Counted from the first letter of the stretch, positions 8,075 through 15,357 are shown. The stretch: DNA of 64,000 nucleotides from Nitrospirota bacterium (GCA_004321925.1 SCQH01000006.1:1-64000); one strand, 5' to 3'. Notes: generated by a model from the sequence alone, not told the origin. Made by a program: numbers and translations.

Positions 8075-9559
8075 ATGACTAACGGATCATCAGCAATCGT
8101 ACAAAAGCTCTGGAATTACTGTAACGTCCTTCGGGACGATGGGATGAGCTATGGCGACTATGTCGAGCAGCTCACCTACCTGTTATTCCTTAAAATGGCA
8201 GACGAGCGGTCAAAGCCGCCCTATAATCAAAAGAGCCCCATCACGACAGGTTTTGACTGGCCGAGCCTTCTGAAAAAGGACGGGGATGAGCTTTTCGACC
8301 ACTACCGCCACACCCTTGAGGAACTCGGCAAGAAAGGCGGTCTTTTAGGCTTGATCTTCGGTAAGGCACAAAATAAGTTTCAGGACCCTGCCAAGCTCCG
8401 ACGTTTGATCGTGGACCTCATCGACAAGGAAAACTGGTCCATCATGAGCGCGGATGTGAAGGGGGACGCTTACGAAGGACTCCTTGAAAAGAATGCCCAG
8501 GATACTAAGTCAGGTGCTGGGCAATATTTTACTCCCCGGTCTCTGATCCGGGCCATTGTCGACTGCATGGCTCCGAAGCCTAAGGAAACGATTTGCGATC
8601 CTGCCTGCGGCACCGGCGGCTTTCTTCTTGCTGCCCACGACTATATTACCCATCACTTCCCGACCATGACCAAGGACGAAAAGAAGTTTCTCAAAGGTGA
8701 TGCGCTTCGGGGATGGGAACTGGTACATAACACCGCCCGCCTCTGTGCCATGAACATGATGCTCCACGGCATAGGCGGAGAAACACTGCCCTTGATTGTT
8801 TCAGATTCCCTTGCATCCGATCCCGGCGACCGTTTTGATATGGTGCTGACGAATCCTCCCTTCGGCAAAAAGAGCAGCACAACCATAATCGGAGCGGATG
8901 GAAAGCCATATAAGGAAAAAGAGACGATTGAACGGGATGACTTCTGGGCCACCACGTCGAACAAACAGCTAAACTTCGTCCAGCATGTAAAGACTCTCCT
9001 AAAACAACACGGCCGTGCTGCTGTCGTCGTGCCTGACAACGTCCTGTTCGAAGGCGGCGCAGGAGAGACAGTCCGCCGCAAGCTCTTACATGAATGCGAG
9101 GTGCATACCCTCCTGCGCCTGCCGACAGGTCTCTTCTATGCGCAGGGAGTTAAGGCCAACGTCCTTTTCTTCGACAGAAAGCCGGCCTCCGAGACTCCCT
9201 GGACAAAGAAGCTTTGGATATACGACTTCAGGACGAACATAGATTTCACCCTCAAGACGAACCCGCTGAAACGAGAAGACCTGGACGAGTTCGTCAAGTG
9301 CTACAACCCGGAAAACCGACATAAGAGGAAAACGACGTGGTCCGAGCAGACGCCAGGGGGTCGCTGGCGACCGTTTGACTACGACGAGTTGATCAATCGG
9401 GACAAGGCGAGCCTCGATATCTTCTGGCTGAAGGATGACAGCCTCGAAGACTCCGACAACCTCCCCGACCCCGGCATCCTCGCCCGCGAGATCGTTGTCG
9501 ACCTCGAAGCTGCCTTGGAACAGTTCAAACTGATAGCAGAGGATTTGGGAGAGGAATAG
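8075..9559 (+). CDS. hsdM: Type I restriction-modification DNA methyltransferase subunit HsdM
   Basis: An N6-adenine DNA methyltransferase that uses S-adenosylmethionine. The N-terminal HsdM helical domain (residues about 8-140) includes GMSYGDYVEQLTYLLFLKMA. The catalytic domain has GQYFTPRSLIRAIVDCM, SAM-binding DPACGTGGF (about 175-183) and the catalytic NPPF (about 259-262). All key motifs are intact in 494 residues. The ATG is followed by NGSSAIVQKLWNYCNVLRDD, the usual family start. In most type I loci hsdM is next to hsdS. Here about 2.65 kb with two other genes separates them. Confidence 0.95.
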   Translation: MTNGSSAIVQKLWNYCNVLRDDGMSYGDYVEQLTYLLFLKMADERSKPPYNQKSPITTGFDWPSLLKKDGDELFDHYRHTLEELGKKGGLLGLIFGKAQNKFQDPAKLRRLIVDLIDKENWSIMSADVKGDAYEGLLEKNAQDTKSGAGQYFTPRSLIRAIVDCMAPKPKETICDPACGTGGFLLAAHDYITHHFPTMTKDEKKFLKGDALRGWELVHNTARLCAMNMMLHGIGGETLPLIVSDSLASDPGDRFDMVLTNPPFGKKSSTTIIGADGKPYKEKETIERDDFWATTSNKQLNFVQHVKTLLKQHGRAAVVVPDNVLFEGGAGETVRRKLLHECEVHTLLRLPTGLFYAQGVKANVLFFDRKPASETPWTKKLWIYDFRTNIDFTLKTNPLKREDLDEFVKCYNPENRHKRKTTWSEQTPGGRWRPFDYDELINRDKASLDIFWLKDDSLEDSDNLPDPGILAREIVVDLEAALEQFKLIAEDLGEE

Positions 9560-9613
9560 GAACGGAAGAAATCATGCCGAGAAGAGGAGCATACTATTTT
9601 AAGGGGGATGTAA

Positions 9614-10312
9614 ATGAAATCACCTAAAGGGCAACTGGTTTGTCAGCATCTTGAAAATATCTCGCGGGATGCGCTGGAAAAGCATCAGACGACTATAACG
9701 AGCCATGTCAAAGGCAAACATGGTATTTACGCCCTCTTCAGAAGGGGTAGGCTCAACTATGTCGGTCTCGCATCTGATCTCCGAAATAGGCTCAAAACGC
9801 ATCTTCGTGACCGCCATGCGAGCACGTGGGACAGGTTCAGTATCTACCTGACAGTGAACAACGACCATCTCAGAGATCTTGAGGCACTTGTCCTGAAGAT
9901 TGCGACCCCTGAGGGGAATAGGAAGCCTGGCACTTTTGCCCGCTCTGAGAATATCATGTCCGCCTTTAAACAAGATATTGAGAATAAGCATCAACAGGAA
10001 ATGGACCATCTTTTAGGTCGTAAAAATACAGCACCGGTTTTACCCAAACAAATTGTTGGAAAAATAACCCGTGCGCCGTCACTTGCTGCATATGTGAAAC
10101 GACCGGTAAAGCTGCGAATGACTTATAAGGGTACATTATACAAGGCGATTGTCAGGCAAGATGGCACTATTCTATATAAGGGGCAGCTCTATAATTCGCC
10201 TTCGCACGCAGCGCATGCCATCATAAAACGGTCAGTGAATGGATGGGTTACTTGGAAATATCAGCAGACCCCGGGTGAATGGGTGTTGCTGGATAAGTTG
10301 AGAAAGAAATAA
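9614..10312 (+). CDS. GIY-YIG nuclease-like protein with C-terminal RAMA domain
   Basis: Residues about 37-110 carry the GIY-YIG core: GIYALFRRGRLNYVGLASDL, with the two aromatic motifs and the following basic helix. The last 70 residues match the RAMA (restriction enzyme adenine methylase-associated) pattern: YKGTLYKAIVRQDGTILYKG, SPSHAAHAIIKRSVNGWVTW, ending at a conserved Trp and Leu. RAMA domains are thought to contact modified or sequence-specific DNA. Placed 54 bases after hsdM behind AAGGGGG, it is probably the last gene of the restriction locus. It may be a modification-sensing nuclease, but cleavage activity is not shown. Confidence 0.75.
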   Translation: MKSPKGQLVCQHLENISRDALEKHQTTITSHVKGKHGIYALFRRGRLNYVGLASDLRNRLKTHLRDRHASTWDRFSIYLTVNNDHLRDLEALVLKIATPEGNRKPGTFARSENIMSAFKQDIENKHQQEMDHLLGRKNTAPVLPKQIVGKITRAPSLAAYVKRPVKLRMTYKGTLYKAIVRQDGTILYKGQLYNSPSHAAHAIIKRSVNGWVTWKYQQTPGEWVLLDKLRKK

Positions 10313-10338
10313 GATGCCAATTCTTCCAGTAGATTGGC

Positions 10339-10372
10339 AAGAATAAATAGGGACACATCCCCATTTATTCTT
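10339..10372. terminator. Palindrome after the restriction locus, possible terminator
   Basis: Ten-base arms AAGAATAAAT and ATTTATTCTT close around GGG-ACACAT-CCC, and TTAATAAAAC follows. The AT-rich arms and lack of a clean T-run make it a weak intrinsic terminator. The GGGACACATCCC core resembles short palindromes dispersed in many genomes, so it may be a mobile repeat instead. Confidence 0.45.
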
Positions 10373-10425
10373 AATAAAACGATTTTATTGTCCGCCGAAC
10401 AAGAACAACCGCTTAAGGAGGCAAA

Positions 10426-11064
10426 ATGTCGTACACGATGCATCCTTCAGAGAAACTAGTCTCAATGTTCAAGGAAAAACCCTGGCAAGGCTGCAACCCT
10501 TCCACCGCCCAATTTCTTTTCGTCGGTCTTGACGCGAACTATTCCGCTGACATTGAAACGTCACTACCGGAGGTCTTTGATTATCTGCGTTCCGGAGTAG
10601 ACTTTTGGCAGACAACAGGGGTTCATCACCCATTCAGACTTCCCCAGTATAAGGGCAGTGGGAAAAAGTACCATGACAAGTTTGCTGAGATTGGCTTCAC
10701 ATCAGAACATGCCAAGCTTGTGTCTTTTATTGAACTCCTGCACCTGCCTACTGTTGGAATCAGCAAGCTGAATGTTGCTGATCTATCAACCGACCACCTG
10801 CAGTCACTGGCAAAAATATTCGACAATGGTACCGCGAAGTATATTTTTCTGACGCCCAAAGGAATATCGTTGATGCGTGAAACAAAACTGTTCCCGTGGT
10901 TAAAGGGAAAGCCTGTCAGGATGGACGGCGACCTCGCGGTATTGCGGGATCAATACGGTCAGACCATATACAGTATGTATCATCTCTCCTGCTACGGCTG
11001 GCAACTGCAAGTTCTCAATAGGCAAATAAAGCAAATACGTAACATTGTAGAGTCATTAAAATGA
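10426..11064 (+). CDS. Unknown protein, possible uracil-DNA-glycosylase-like fold
   Basis: A 212-residue soluble protein preceded by TTAAGGAGG, a strong ribosome site. AQFLFVGLDANYSADIET near the N-terminus, then YLRSGVDFWQTTGVHHPFRL, resembles the first strand and loop of the uracil-DNA-glycosylase superfamily (a G-x-D/N motif and an aromatic). A later YIFLTPKGISLM may be the second active strand. I cannot confirm this and no catalytic set is certain. It stands alone after the restriction locus. A 16-base stretch inside it (10589-10604) is repeated downstream at 11071-11086. Confidence 0.6.
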   Translation: MSYTMHPSEKLVSMFKEKPWQGCNPSTAQFLFVGLDANYSADIETSLPEVFDYLRSGVDFWQTTGVHHPFRLPQYKGSGKKYHDKFAEIGFTSEHAKLVSFIELLHLPTVGISKLNVADLSTDHLQSLAKIFDNGTAKYIFLTPKGISLMRETKLFPWLKGKPVRMDGDLAVLRDQYGQTIYSMYHLSCYGWQLQVLNRQIKQIRNIVESLK

Positions 11065-11187
11065 ATCTGTGTTCCGGAGTAGACTTCCGAATAAATCGGG
11101 GTAAGATGCCCAAAAGGCGCAATGGCAAAAGATTCACTCAATGTCCCCTGGCTCGCGATACTTTTTCGCTTGAGGTAAAATAACATC

Positions 11188-11616
11188 ATGTTCACGCTTC
11201 ACGAACGCCTGAGGGCAGACACCTTTGATATTACGCGGCTGTATCTGTCGCGGGTGCTCCTGATGAACGACAGCTCGCTTCCGTGGCTCATCCTTGTGCC
11301 GGAGAGGGAAAACATTCGGGAGATCTACGAACTGGATGAAAAAGACCGCGCCGGTCTTATCGAAGAGATCACTCTTGCTTCGCGCATTATCCAGCATCTT
11401 TATAAACCGGACAAGATCAATGTCGGCGCGCTCGGCAATCTTGTGCCGCAACTGCATATACATATAATCGGCAGATTCGGATCGGACCGCGCATGGCCGG
11501 GGCCGATATGGGGCGCGGGGCCTGCAGAGCCTTACGGGGATGACGAGAGAGATGCCACGCGTGCGAGGATAGAAAGGGCGTTCATGAATTACCTCTCCTC
11601 ACGCTGCCGGTGCTGA
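11188..11616 (+). CDS. HIT (histidine triad) domain protein
   Basis: A 142-residue member of the HIT superfamily of nucleotide hydrolases or transferases. PWLILVPERENIREIYELD and NVGALGNLVPQLHIHIIGR are typical. The triad motif reads Q88-L-H90-I-H92-I-I, with glutamine for the first histidine, a change common in this bacterial subfamily (followed by WPGPIWG), so it is not evidence of decay. The substrate is unknown. A -10-like TAAAAT (11176-11181) ends six bases before the ATG and no ribosome site is seen, so the mRNA may be leaderless. Confidence 0.85.
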   Translation: MFTLHERLRADTFDITRLYLSRVLLMNDSSLPWLILVPERENIREIYELDEKDRAGLIEEITLASRIIQHLYKPDKINVGALGNLVPQLHIHIIGRFGSDRAWPGPIWGAGPAEPYGDDERDATRARIERAFMNYLSSRCRC

Positions 11617-11762
11617 CATTCAATCCAATTACGAAATCGGGGGCCAGATTTTGTATGGTAACATCACCTCAAAATAAAGCGAACGAGCAATTGCGTCCGC
11701 AGCAAGCTTCAGAAATACGGAAGTTCGGGTGTATTGAAGAGCTCTGAGTTAAAGTCTAAAAG

Positions 11763-11771
11763 TGCTATAAT
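11763..11771 (+). promoter_or_regulatory. Extended -10 promoter of fic, predicting a leaderless mRNA
   Basis: TGC-TATAAT is an extended -10 element, which can work without a -35. None is visible at the right distance. The hexamer ends six bases before the fic ATG, so transcription should start at or next to the A of the start codon. No Shine-Dalgarno sequence precedes it. Confidence 0.55.
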
Positions 11772-11777
11772 CTGTCA

Positions 11778-12431
11778 ATGAAGAAATCCCCCCGCTACTC
11801 CACCTCCCATCTTCCCGAATCCCAATCCGAGCCGGGTTCTGACAACCAGGTCCTCAGAAACAAATTGGGAATAACAAGACCTGATAAAATGGACAGGCGA
11901 GAGAAAGACGAGCAATTGCGGGCGATAGACGAGTTGACGGACCTTTTCGACTCAAGTCACCGATTTACTGCTGAAGACATTTGTAGGATGCACAAAGTTT
12001 GGCTTGGGAATATCTACGAATGGGCGGGGACGTATCGTCAGGTGAAGATGAGTAAGGGAGATTTTTCGTTTGCCTTTCCTGAACAGATTCCTAAATTAAT
12101 GGACGAACTCGAGAAAAGGCCGCTCCGTGAGTTCACTCCATGCCGCTTCAAAGTTCATGATGAGATCGCCAGGGCCTTGGCTGTCGTACATACGGAATTG
12201 GTGCTTATTCATCCCTTTCGCGAAGGCAACGGCAGGGTGTCAAGGATGCTGGCCATATTAATGGGCCTTCAGGCCGGATTACCGCCTCTCGATTTTCAGG
12301 ATATGATCACAAAGGATAAAGAGGAATACATCAGGGCAATTCAAATTGGCGTAAGTCGTAATTATGCTCCGATGGAAAAGGTGTTTGGGGATGTTATTCG
12401 TAAGACGCTGAGGGCTCGTGAACTGAAATGA
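11778..12431 (+). CDS. fic: Fic domain protein, probable AMPylating toxin
   Basis: Fic proteins transfer AMP (or related groups) from nucleotides to hydroxyls of target proteins. The catalytic motif HPFREGNGRVSR starts at H145 and is complete: the His base, the acidic metal ligand and the GNGR phosphate-binding part. WLGNIYEWAGTYRQVKMSKG is the usual flap region. The protein has no (S/T)xxxE(G/N) inhibitory motif of its own. That motif is present in the small convergent protein at 12394-12606, whose coding region overlaps the fic 3' end by 38 bases. This suggests a class I Fic toxin with a separate antitoxin. At 217 residues it is of usual length. Confidence 0.9.
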   Translation: MKKSPRYSTSHLPESQSEPGSDNQVLRNKLGITRPDKMDRREKDEQLRAIDELTDLFDSSHRFTAEDICRMHKVWLGNIYEWAGTYRQVKMSKGDFSFAFPEQIPKLMDELEKRPLREFTPCRFKVHDEIARALAVVHTELVLIHPFREGNGRVSRMLAILMGLQAGLPPLDFQDMITKDKEEYIRAIQIGVSRNYAPMEKVFGDVIRKTLRARELK

Positions 12432-12606
12432 TCTCTTTTAGTTTCTTTTCAAGAGCTTCATCAAGCTTGGGGTACTTCGTAAGCACGCCTTCAACGGCAG
12501 TTGAGGAAGAGACGGATTGATAGAGCAGGGCTTTGCCAAGTTCCGGTTCTTTCAGGTAAGGATTCGTTTGTTTAAGAGACTTTTTTAGCATATTATATTT
12601 TATCAT
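12394..12606 (-). CDS. Probable Fic antitoxin, small protein with inhibitory SxxxEG motif
   Basis: A 70-residue protein, starting at 12606 or at an internal Met at 12591 (LKKSLKQTNPYLKE follows). S35-T-A-V-E39-G40 matches the (S/T)xxxE(G/N) motif whose glutamate blocks productive ATP binding in Fic enzymes. The preceding TNPYLKEPELGKALLYQSV helix is like those of VbhA-type antitoxins. It is encoded on the opposite strand and overlaps the fic 3' end tail to tail, unlike the usual antitoxin-first same-strand order. Motif and position are seen directly; the antitoxin role is inferred. Confidence 0.65.
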   Translation of the reverse strand: MIKYNMLKKSLKQTNPYLKEPELGKALLYQSVSSSTAVEGVLTKYPKLDEALEKKLKEIISVHEPSASYE

Positions 12607-12616
12607 AACATGCTGA

Positions 12617-12836
12617 TATTATGGAGATTAAATGGGGTCATGGGCTATGTCTTTTATGTTGGCATCTCCCCCGAGCTGAATTAAAAGTTCAATAGGACAA
12701 TAGCGCAAAAGCCAAGAGATCCCCCATGCGAAAATTCCAGGGCTGTGACCGAGGTTGAGGGTTAAGAATTTTAGACTGTCCGAAGCCCCGGATATGGGAT
12801 AAGATTTTTCCGAACGGGGCGAGTTTCTAAAATTTA
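12617..12836 (-). pseudogene. Ankyrin-like gene remnant
   Basis: An open frame of about 72 codons with no usable start near its beginning. Its C-terminal end, ELLIQLGGDANIKD followed by IAHDPI, fits the end of an ankyrin repeat, and HSPGIFAWGISWLLRYCP would be the preceding helix. It stops 10 bases before the small Fic antitoxin gene on the same strand. It is best read as a decayed fragment of a larger gene. A chance open frame is possible. Confidence 0.3.
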
Positions 12837-13027
12837 CCTAAACTGACCAAGCAGACCGTTAAGGGATTTCCGCCGGGGCGGCCTTCTTTGCTTAAAGCAC
12901 CTACTGTCGGTGCTTAAAGCACCTAAAGTTGGTGGGTCACGTTTCTTGGCCGGCAAGAAAGGTGACTGGGGTCCGGGGCAACGCCCCGTCTCTCTGATAT
13001 GAGCACTCTGAGCATTGCACAGCCATA
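12837..13027. other. Non-coding stretch at the right edge of the defence island
   Basis: No gene is seen. It contains a direct repeat TGCTTAAAGCACCTA (about 12889-12903 and 12911-12925) and a palindrome TTTCTTG-GCCGG-CAAGAAA at 12942-12960. The inverted copy of the left-edge GC-rich repeat follows at 12967-12988. The decamer CGGCAAGAAA is shared with positions 251-260 just before hsdR. Confidence 0.45.
12967..12988 (-). repeat. 22-bp GC-rich repeat, right (inverted) copy
   Basis: This is the exact reverse complement of positions 80-101. It includes GGGGTCCGGGGC and the hairpin GGGGC-AAC-GCCCC. It lies between the ankyrin-like relic and the XRE regulator, near where the gene content changes. 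Confidence 0.6.
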
Positions 13028-13303
13028 TCAGGCTATCTTCACTTCCAGTCTTTTCCCTAGGGCATGGGCCACCTTCTCCAGGGTGGACAACTTGATGTCC
13101 TCTGCGTGGTTCTCGATCCGTGAAATAGCGGTCTTCTTTGTTTTCAGTCTGTGGGCAAGTTCTTCCTGTGTAAGACCTGCCGTCTCACGGGCCCGTTTTA
13201 GTTCAACGCCGATCTTAAACTGTTCGTAACCCTCGTCATAGCCTTCTGCGAAGGCCTTGTCCCTCTTCTTTCTTTCATGGACATATTTCTTCAGATCACT
13301 CAT
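13028..13303 (-). CDS. XRE-family helix-turn-helix regulator, HigA-type antitoxin-like
   Basis: A small DNA-binding protein. ELKRARETAGLTQEELAHRL, followed by KTKKTAISRIENHAEDIKLS, is a complete XRE helix-turn-helix, and the end LEKVAHALGKRLEVKIA is typical of HigA-like antitoxins. I place the start at 13303 (MSDLKKYVHE) because GGAGGA lies seven bases upstream; a longer frame to 13369 has no such site. A good promoter with a palindromic operator precedes it (13377-13405). No toxin partner is visible on either side, so it is an orphan antitoxin or a plain regulator. Confidence 0.8.
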   Translation of the reverse strand: MSDLKKYVHERKKRDKAFAEGYDEGYEQFKIGVELKRARETAGLTQEELAHRLKTKKTAISRIENHAEDIKLSTLEKVAHALGKRLEVKIA

Positions 13304-13376
13304 CTTTTTGTCCTCCTGCACCGGGCATTTTCCATCAACCGTTCTAGAAAAGGTTATCGTCTTAGCCACTGGTCAT

Positions 13377-13405
13377 ATGTTAACCTGCACGTTAACTATT
13401 GTCAA
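13377..13405 (-). promoter_or_regulatory. Promoter and GTTAAC operator of the XRE gene
   Basis: On the minus strand TTGACA (13405-13400), 17 bases and TAACAT (13382-13377) form a strong promoter. Between and over these boxes lie two copies of the palindrome GTTAAC (13379-13384 and 13391-13396), 12 bases centre to centre and separated by CTGCAC. This is the layout expected for autorepression by the XRE protein. Confidence 0.7.
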
Positions 13406-13722
13406 GACTGGCAAATGGAACGGAGGGCAGGCCGCAGCCTATTGAGGGGAAATAAGGCGGTGGCTGTGATTTCCCCTATCAGGAAATTCCAGGTCCGCGC
13501 CCAAGGCCGGGGGTTAAATTCCCGTCTCTGAAATAACTATTGACACAAATCAGACTTATGGGCTAAAGTGCACTTATTCTTTTGGGGGGACCATTGGGGA
13601 TCGTCTGTTTTATTCTGCATACTGCTGTTTTGCGAACTTTCTCCTTTTGGGCGAAGCCTGTCGTAAATGTCTCCGGGGAATGAAGGGTCATTAAACTCGG
13701 TTCGAAAAGGGGAGGGATTATT
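13406..13722. other. Intergenic region before the exported coiled-coil protein
   Basis: No gene is seen. TTGACA at 13540-13545 with TAAAGT 18 bases later is a weak candidate promoter for the gene at 13723. GGGGAGGG at 13710-13717 is its probable ribosome site. The rest shows no clear structure. Confidence 0.4.
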
Positions 13723-15159
13723 ATGGGTATCGGGGGGGTCATTCGTTGGCTGATGGTCGTTATTCTCGTTCTTTGTTCTGCGGTGGAGGGATACAGCGCT
13801 GATTCGAAGGTCTACTTTGACACCCGCATGAGGGTCGAAAGATGTATCAAGAGACCGGATGAGGGGAAAAGAAGCCCTTTAGCGTTAGGGCTGGCCATCC
13901 TGCCCGGGGTGATAGATGTGGCGGTGGACACTGCGGCGGCGGCATTGAAGACGGCTGCGGCGAAGGACGAACAGAGCTTCCCGGTCCATACGAACAGCTT
14001 CTTTTATGAAGTGCAGGGGGATGATATCATCGCGGCGGATGACCGCAAATGCCTGATCATCTATTCAGGCGACTTCGGGGAGCCGGCCGGCGCAGATGGC
14101 TTCAGCTTTAAAGACTTTCCGGGGAAACAGGCTGAGCGGCTCAGAGAGCTCGGGATGGCGGATGATCCGCGCTTCTATTTTGAGGCCCTGATCGAGTTCG
14201 ATTCAAAAAAATACGGCAGGAATCTCTTCCGGCTGGTGCCGCAATACCTCTACTTACGGGAGTTCATGAAGGAGAGCATACTCTCGCCGAAGAGGGACCT
14301 GGTCCTCTCCATCGCCTTTAACGACGCCAACAAGAGCGACGCCTCGATGAAGACCTTTGCAGCCACATCCTTTACGTTCCCTGATCTGCCGGAGCGGACC
14401 ATCCTCGATGAGGCATACCTTCAGCATCTCATTTCGGACTGGATGCCTGCGATGCCGGAGGGGAAGATAAAGGATATCACGGAATTAGTGACCGCCCTGA
14501 AGGCAAAGAAAGAGGAGCTTCAAAGGCTCGAATCTCCTGCGCCTCCTTCGGAGGAACAGCAGAATAAGCTGAGGGAGATCGATGCATATATCAGGAAATT
14601 ATGCGGTATGCAGCCGGATGCGAAGAAAAAGCCGGAAGAGGTCTGTCTTGAGCAGGGCTTCTTCCCGGATGAGGTAACTGCACTGAAATGGAAGATAGAG
14701 AAAGCCATGGCAGAACTGAACGCCATACGGTCGAAGGAATCTTTAATAGAGCAGATCAGCGCGCTCAGGGAGAAGGCAGACCTTCTCAACCCCTTCGGCT
14801 ATTACACGATCGACGCGACGATCGTCGAGACCCGCCGCGCAAGCAAGTTCCTGGCTTTTCTTGCCGAAATAGCGGACAGGTCCAAAGATGATATTAAAAA
14901 AGGGCTCAAGGCAGAATGGGTGCCGGCTGAACGGGAAAAGGCCGCTGAGACCGAAAGGTCCCGGCAGGATGACGCTGCGATAGCCATATTAAAGGCAGAC
15001 AAAGAGGTCGCCGAAAAGCAGGAGAGCCTCGATAAGCTCAAGGCCACTGCTTCGAAGAGTGACCGCATCAAGGCCGAAAATGACCTAAAGATCGCAAAGA
15101 TCAATGCGAACGCCGCTTACCGGAACGCAGGCAAACCAGAACCGTACCCGGCAAACTAA
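13723..15159 (+). CDS. Exported protein of unknown function with C-terminal coiled coils
   Basis: A 478-residue protein with an N-terminal signal sequence (hydrophobic WLMVVILVLCSAVEG, likely cleavage after YSA near residue 26). The middle part is mixed, with PQYLYLREFMKESILSPKRD and a hydrophobic patch LALGLAILPGVIDVAVDTAA near residues 50-70. Residues about 250-300 and 380-470 are rich in Glu, Lys and Ala and predicted as coiled coil. I do not recognise the family. It stands alone, with a composite repeat right after its stop. A cell-envelope location is inferred from the signal. Confidence 0.75.
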   Translation: MGIGGVIRWLMVVILVLCSAVEGYSADSKVYFDTRMRVERCIKRPDEGKRSPLALGLAILPGVIDVAVDTAAAALKTAAAKDEQSFPVHTNSFFYEVQGDDIIAADDRKCLIIYSGDFGEPAGADGFSFKDFPGKQAERLRELGMADDPRFYFEALIEFDSKKYGRNLFRLVPQYLYLREFMKESILSPKRDLVLSIAFNDANKSDASMKTFAATSFTFPDLPERTILDEAYLQHLISDWMPAMPEGKIKDITELVTALKAKKEELQRLESPAPPSEEQQNKLREIDAYIRKLCGMQPDAKKKPEEVCLEQGFFPDEVTALKWKIEKAMAELNAIRSKESLIEQISALREKADLLNPFGYYTIDATIVETRRASKFLAFLAEIADRSKDDIKKGLKAEWVPAEREKAAETERSRQDDAAIAILKADKEVAEKQESLDKLKATASKSDRIKAENDLKIAKINANAAYRNAGKPEPYPAN

Positions 15160-15327
15160 AAGAAGCATAGAGCAAAGAGCAAAAGCAAAGAGCATAGAGC
15201 ATAGAGCATAGAGCATAGAGCAAAAAAAAGACAATTCTTAGTTTTGAGTTTTAAGTTTTGAGTTATGGAAATAACACGTAGTGTTACGTTAATTAAGAAT
15301 AAAAAATTAAGAATTAAGAATTGAGCT
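15160..15327 (+). repeat. Composite repeat, copy A (heptamer run plus AT-rich hairpin block)
   Basis: It begins AAAGAAGCATAGAGC and continues with tandem seven-base units (AGAGCAT/AGAGCAA) to about 15225. An AT-rich block built of TTTTGAGTT units follows, then TGGAAATAACACGTAGTGTT, then TTAATTAAGAAT and AATTGAGCT. TAACAC-GTA-GTGTTA is a perfect hairpin. A related copy in opposite orientation is at 17878-18010. Confidence 0.7.
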
Positions 15328-15357
15328 TTTGGACAGAAGCGGCCGGCAGGAAAGGAT

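Noticed and set aside
11188-11616. HIT protein as a broken gene because the triad reads Q-x-H-x-H
   Set aside because: The Q form with the following WPGP segment is a regular subfamily pattern, and the frame is intact.
13277-13531. Plus-strand ORF opposite the XRE gene promoter as a toxin
   Set aside because: It has no ribosome site and no toxin family pattern, and it overlaps the promoter/operator of the minus-strand gene.
15160-15240. Run of seven-base units looking like a CRISPR repeat array
   Set aside because: The units are adjoining and only seven bases long, with no spacers of constant length and no cas genes nearby. It is a simple tandem repeat.
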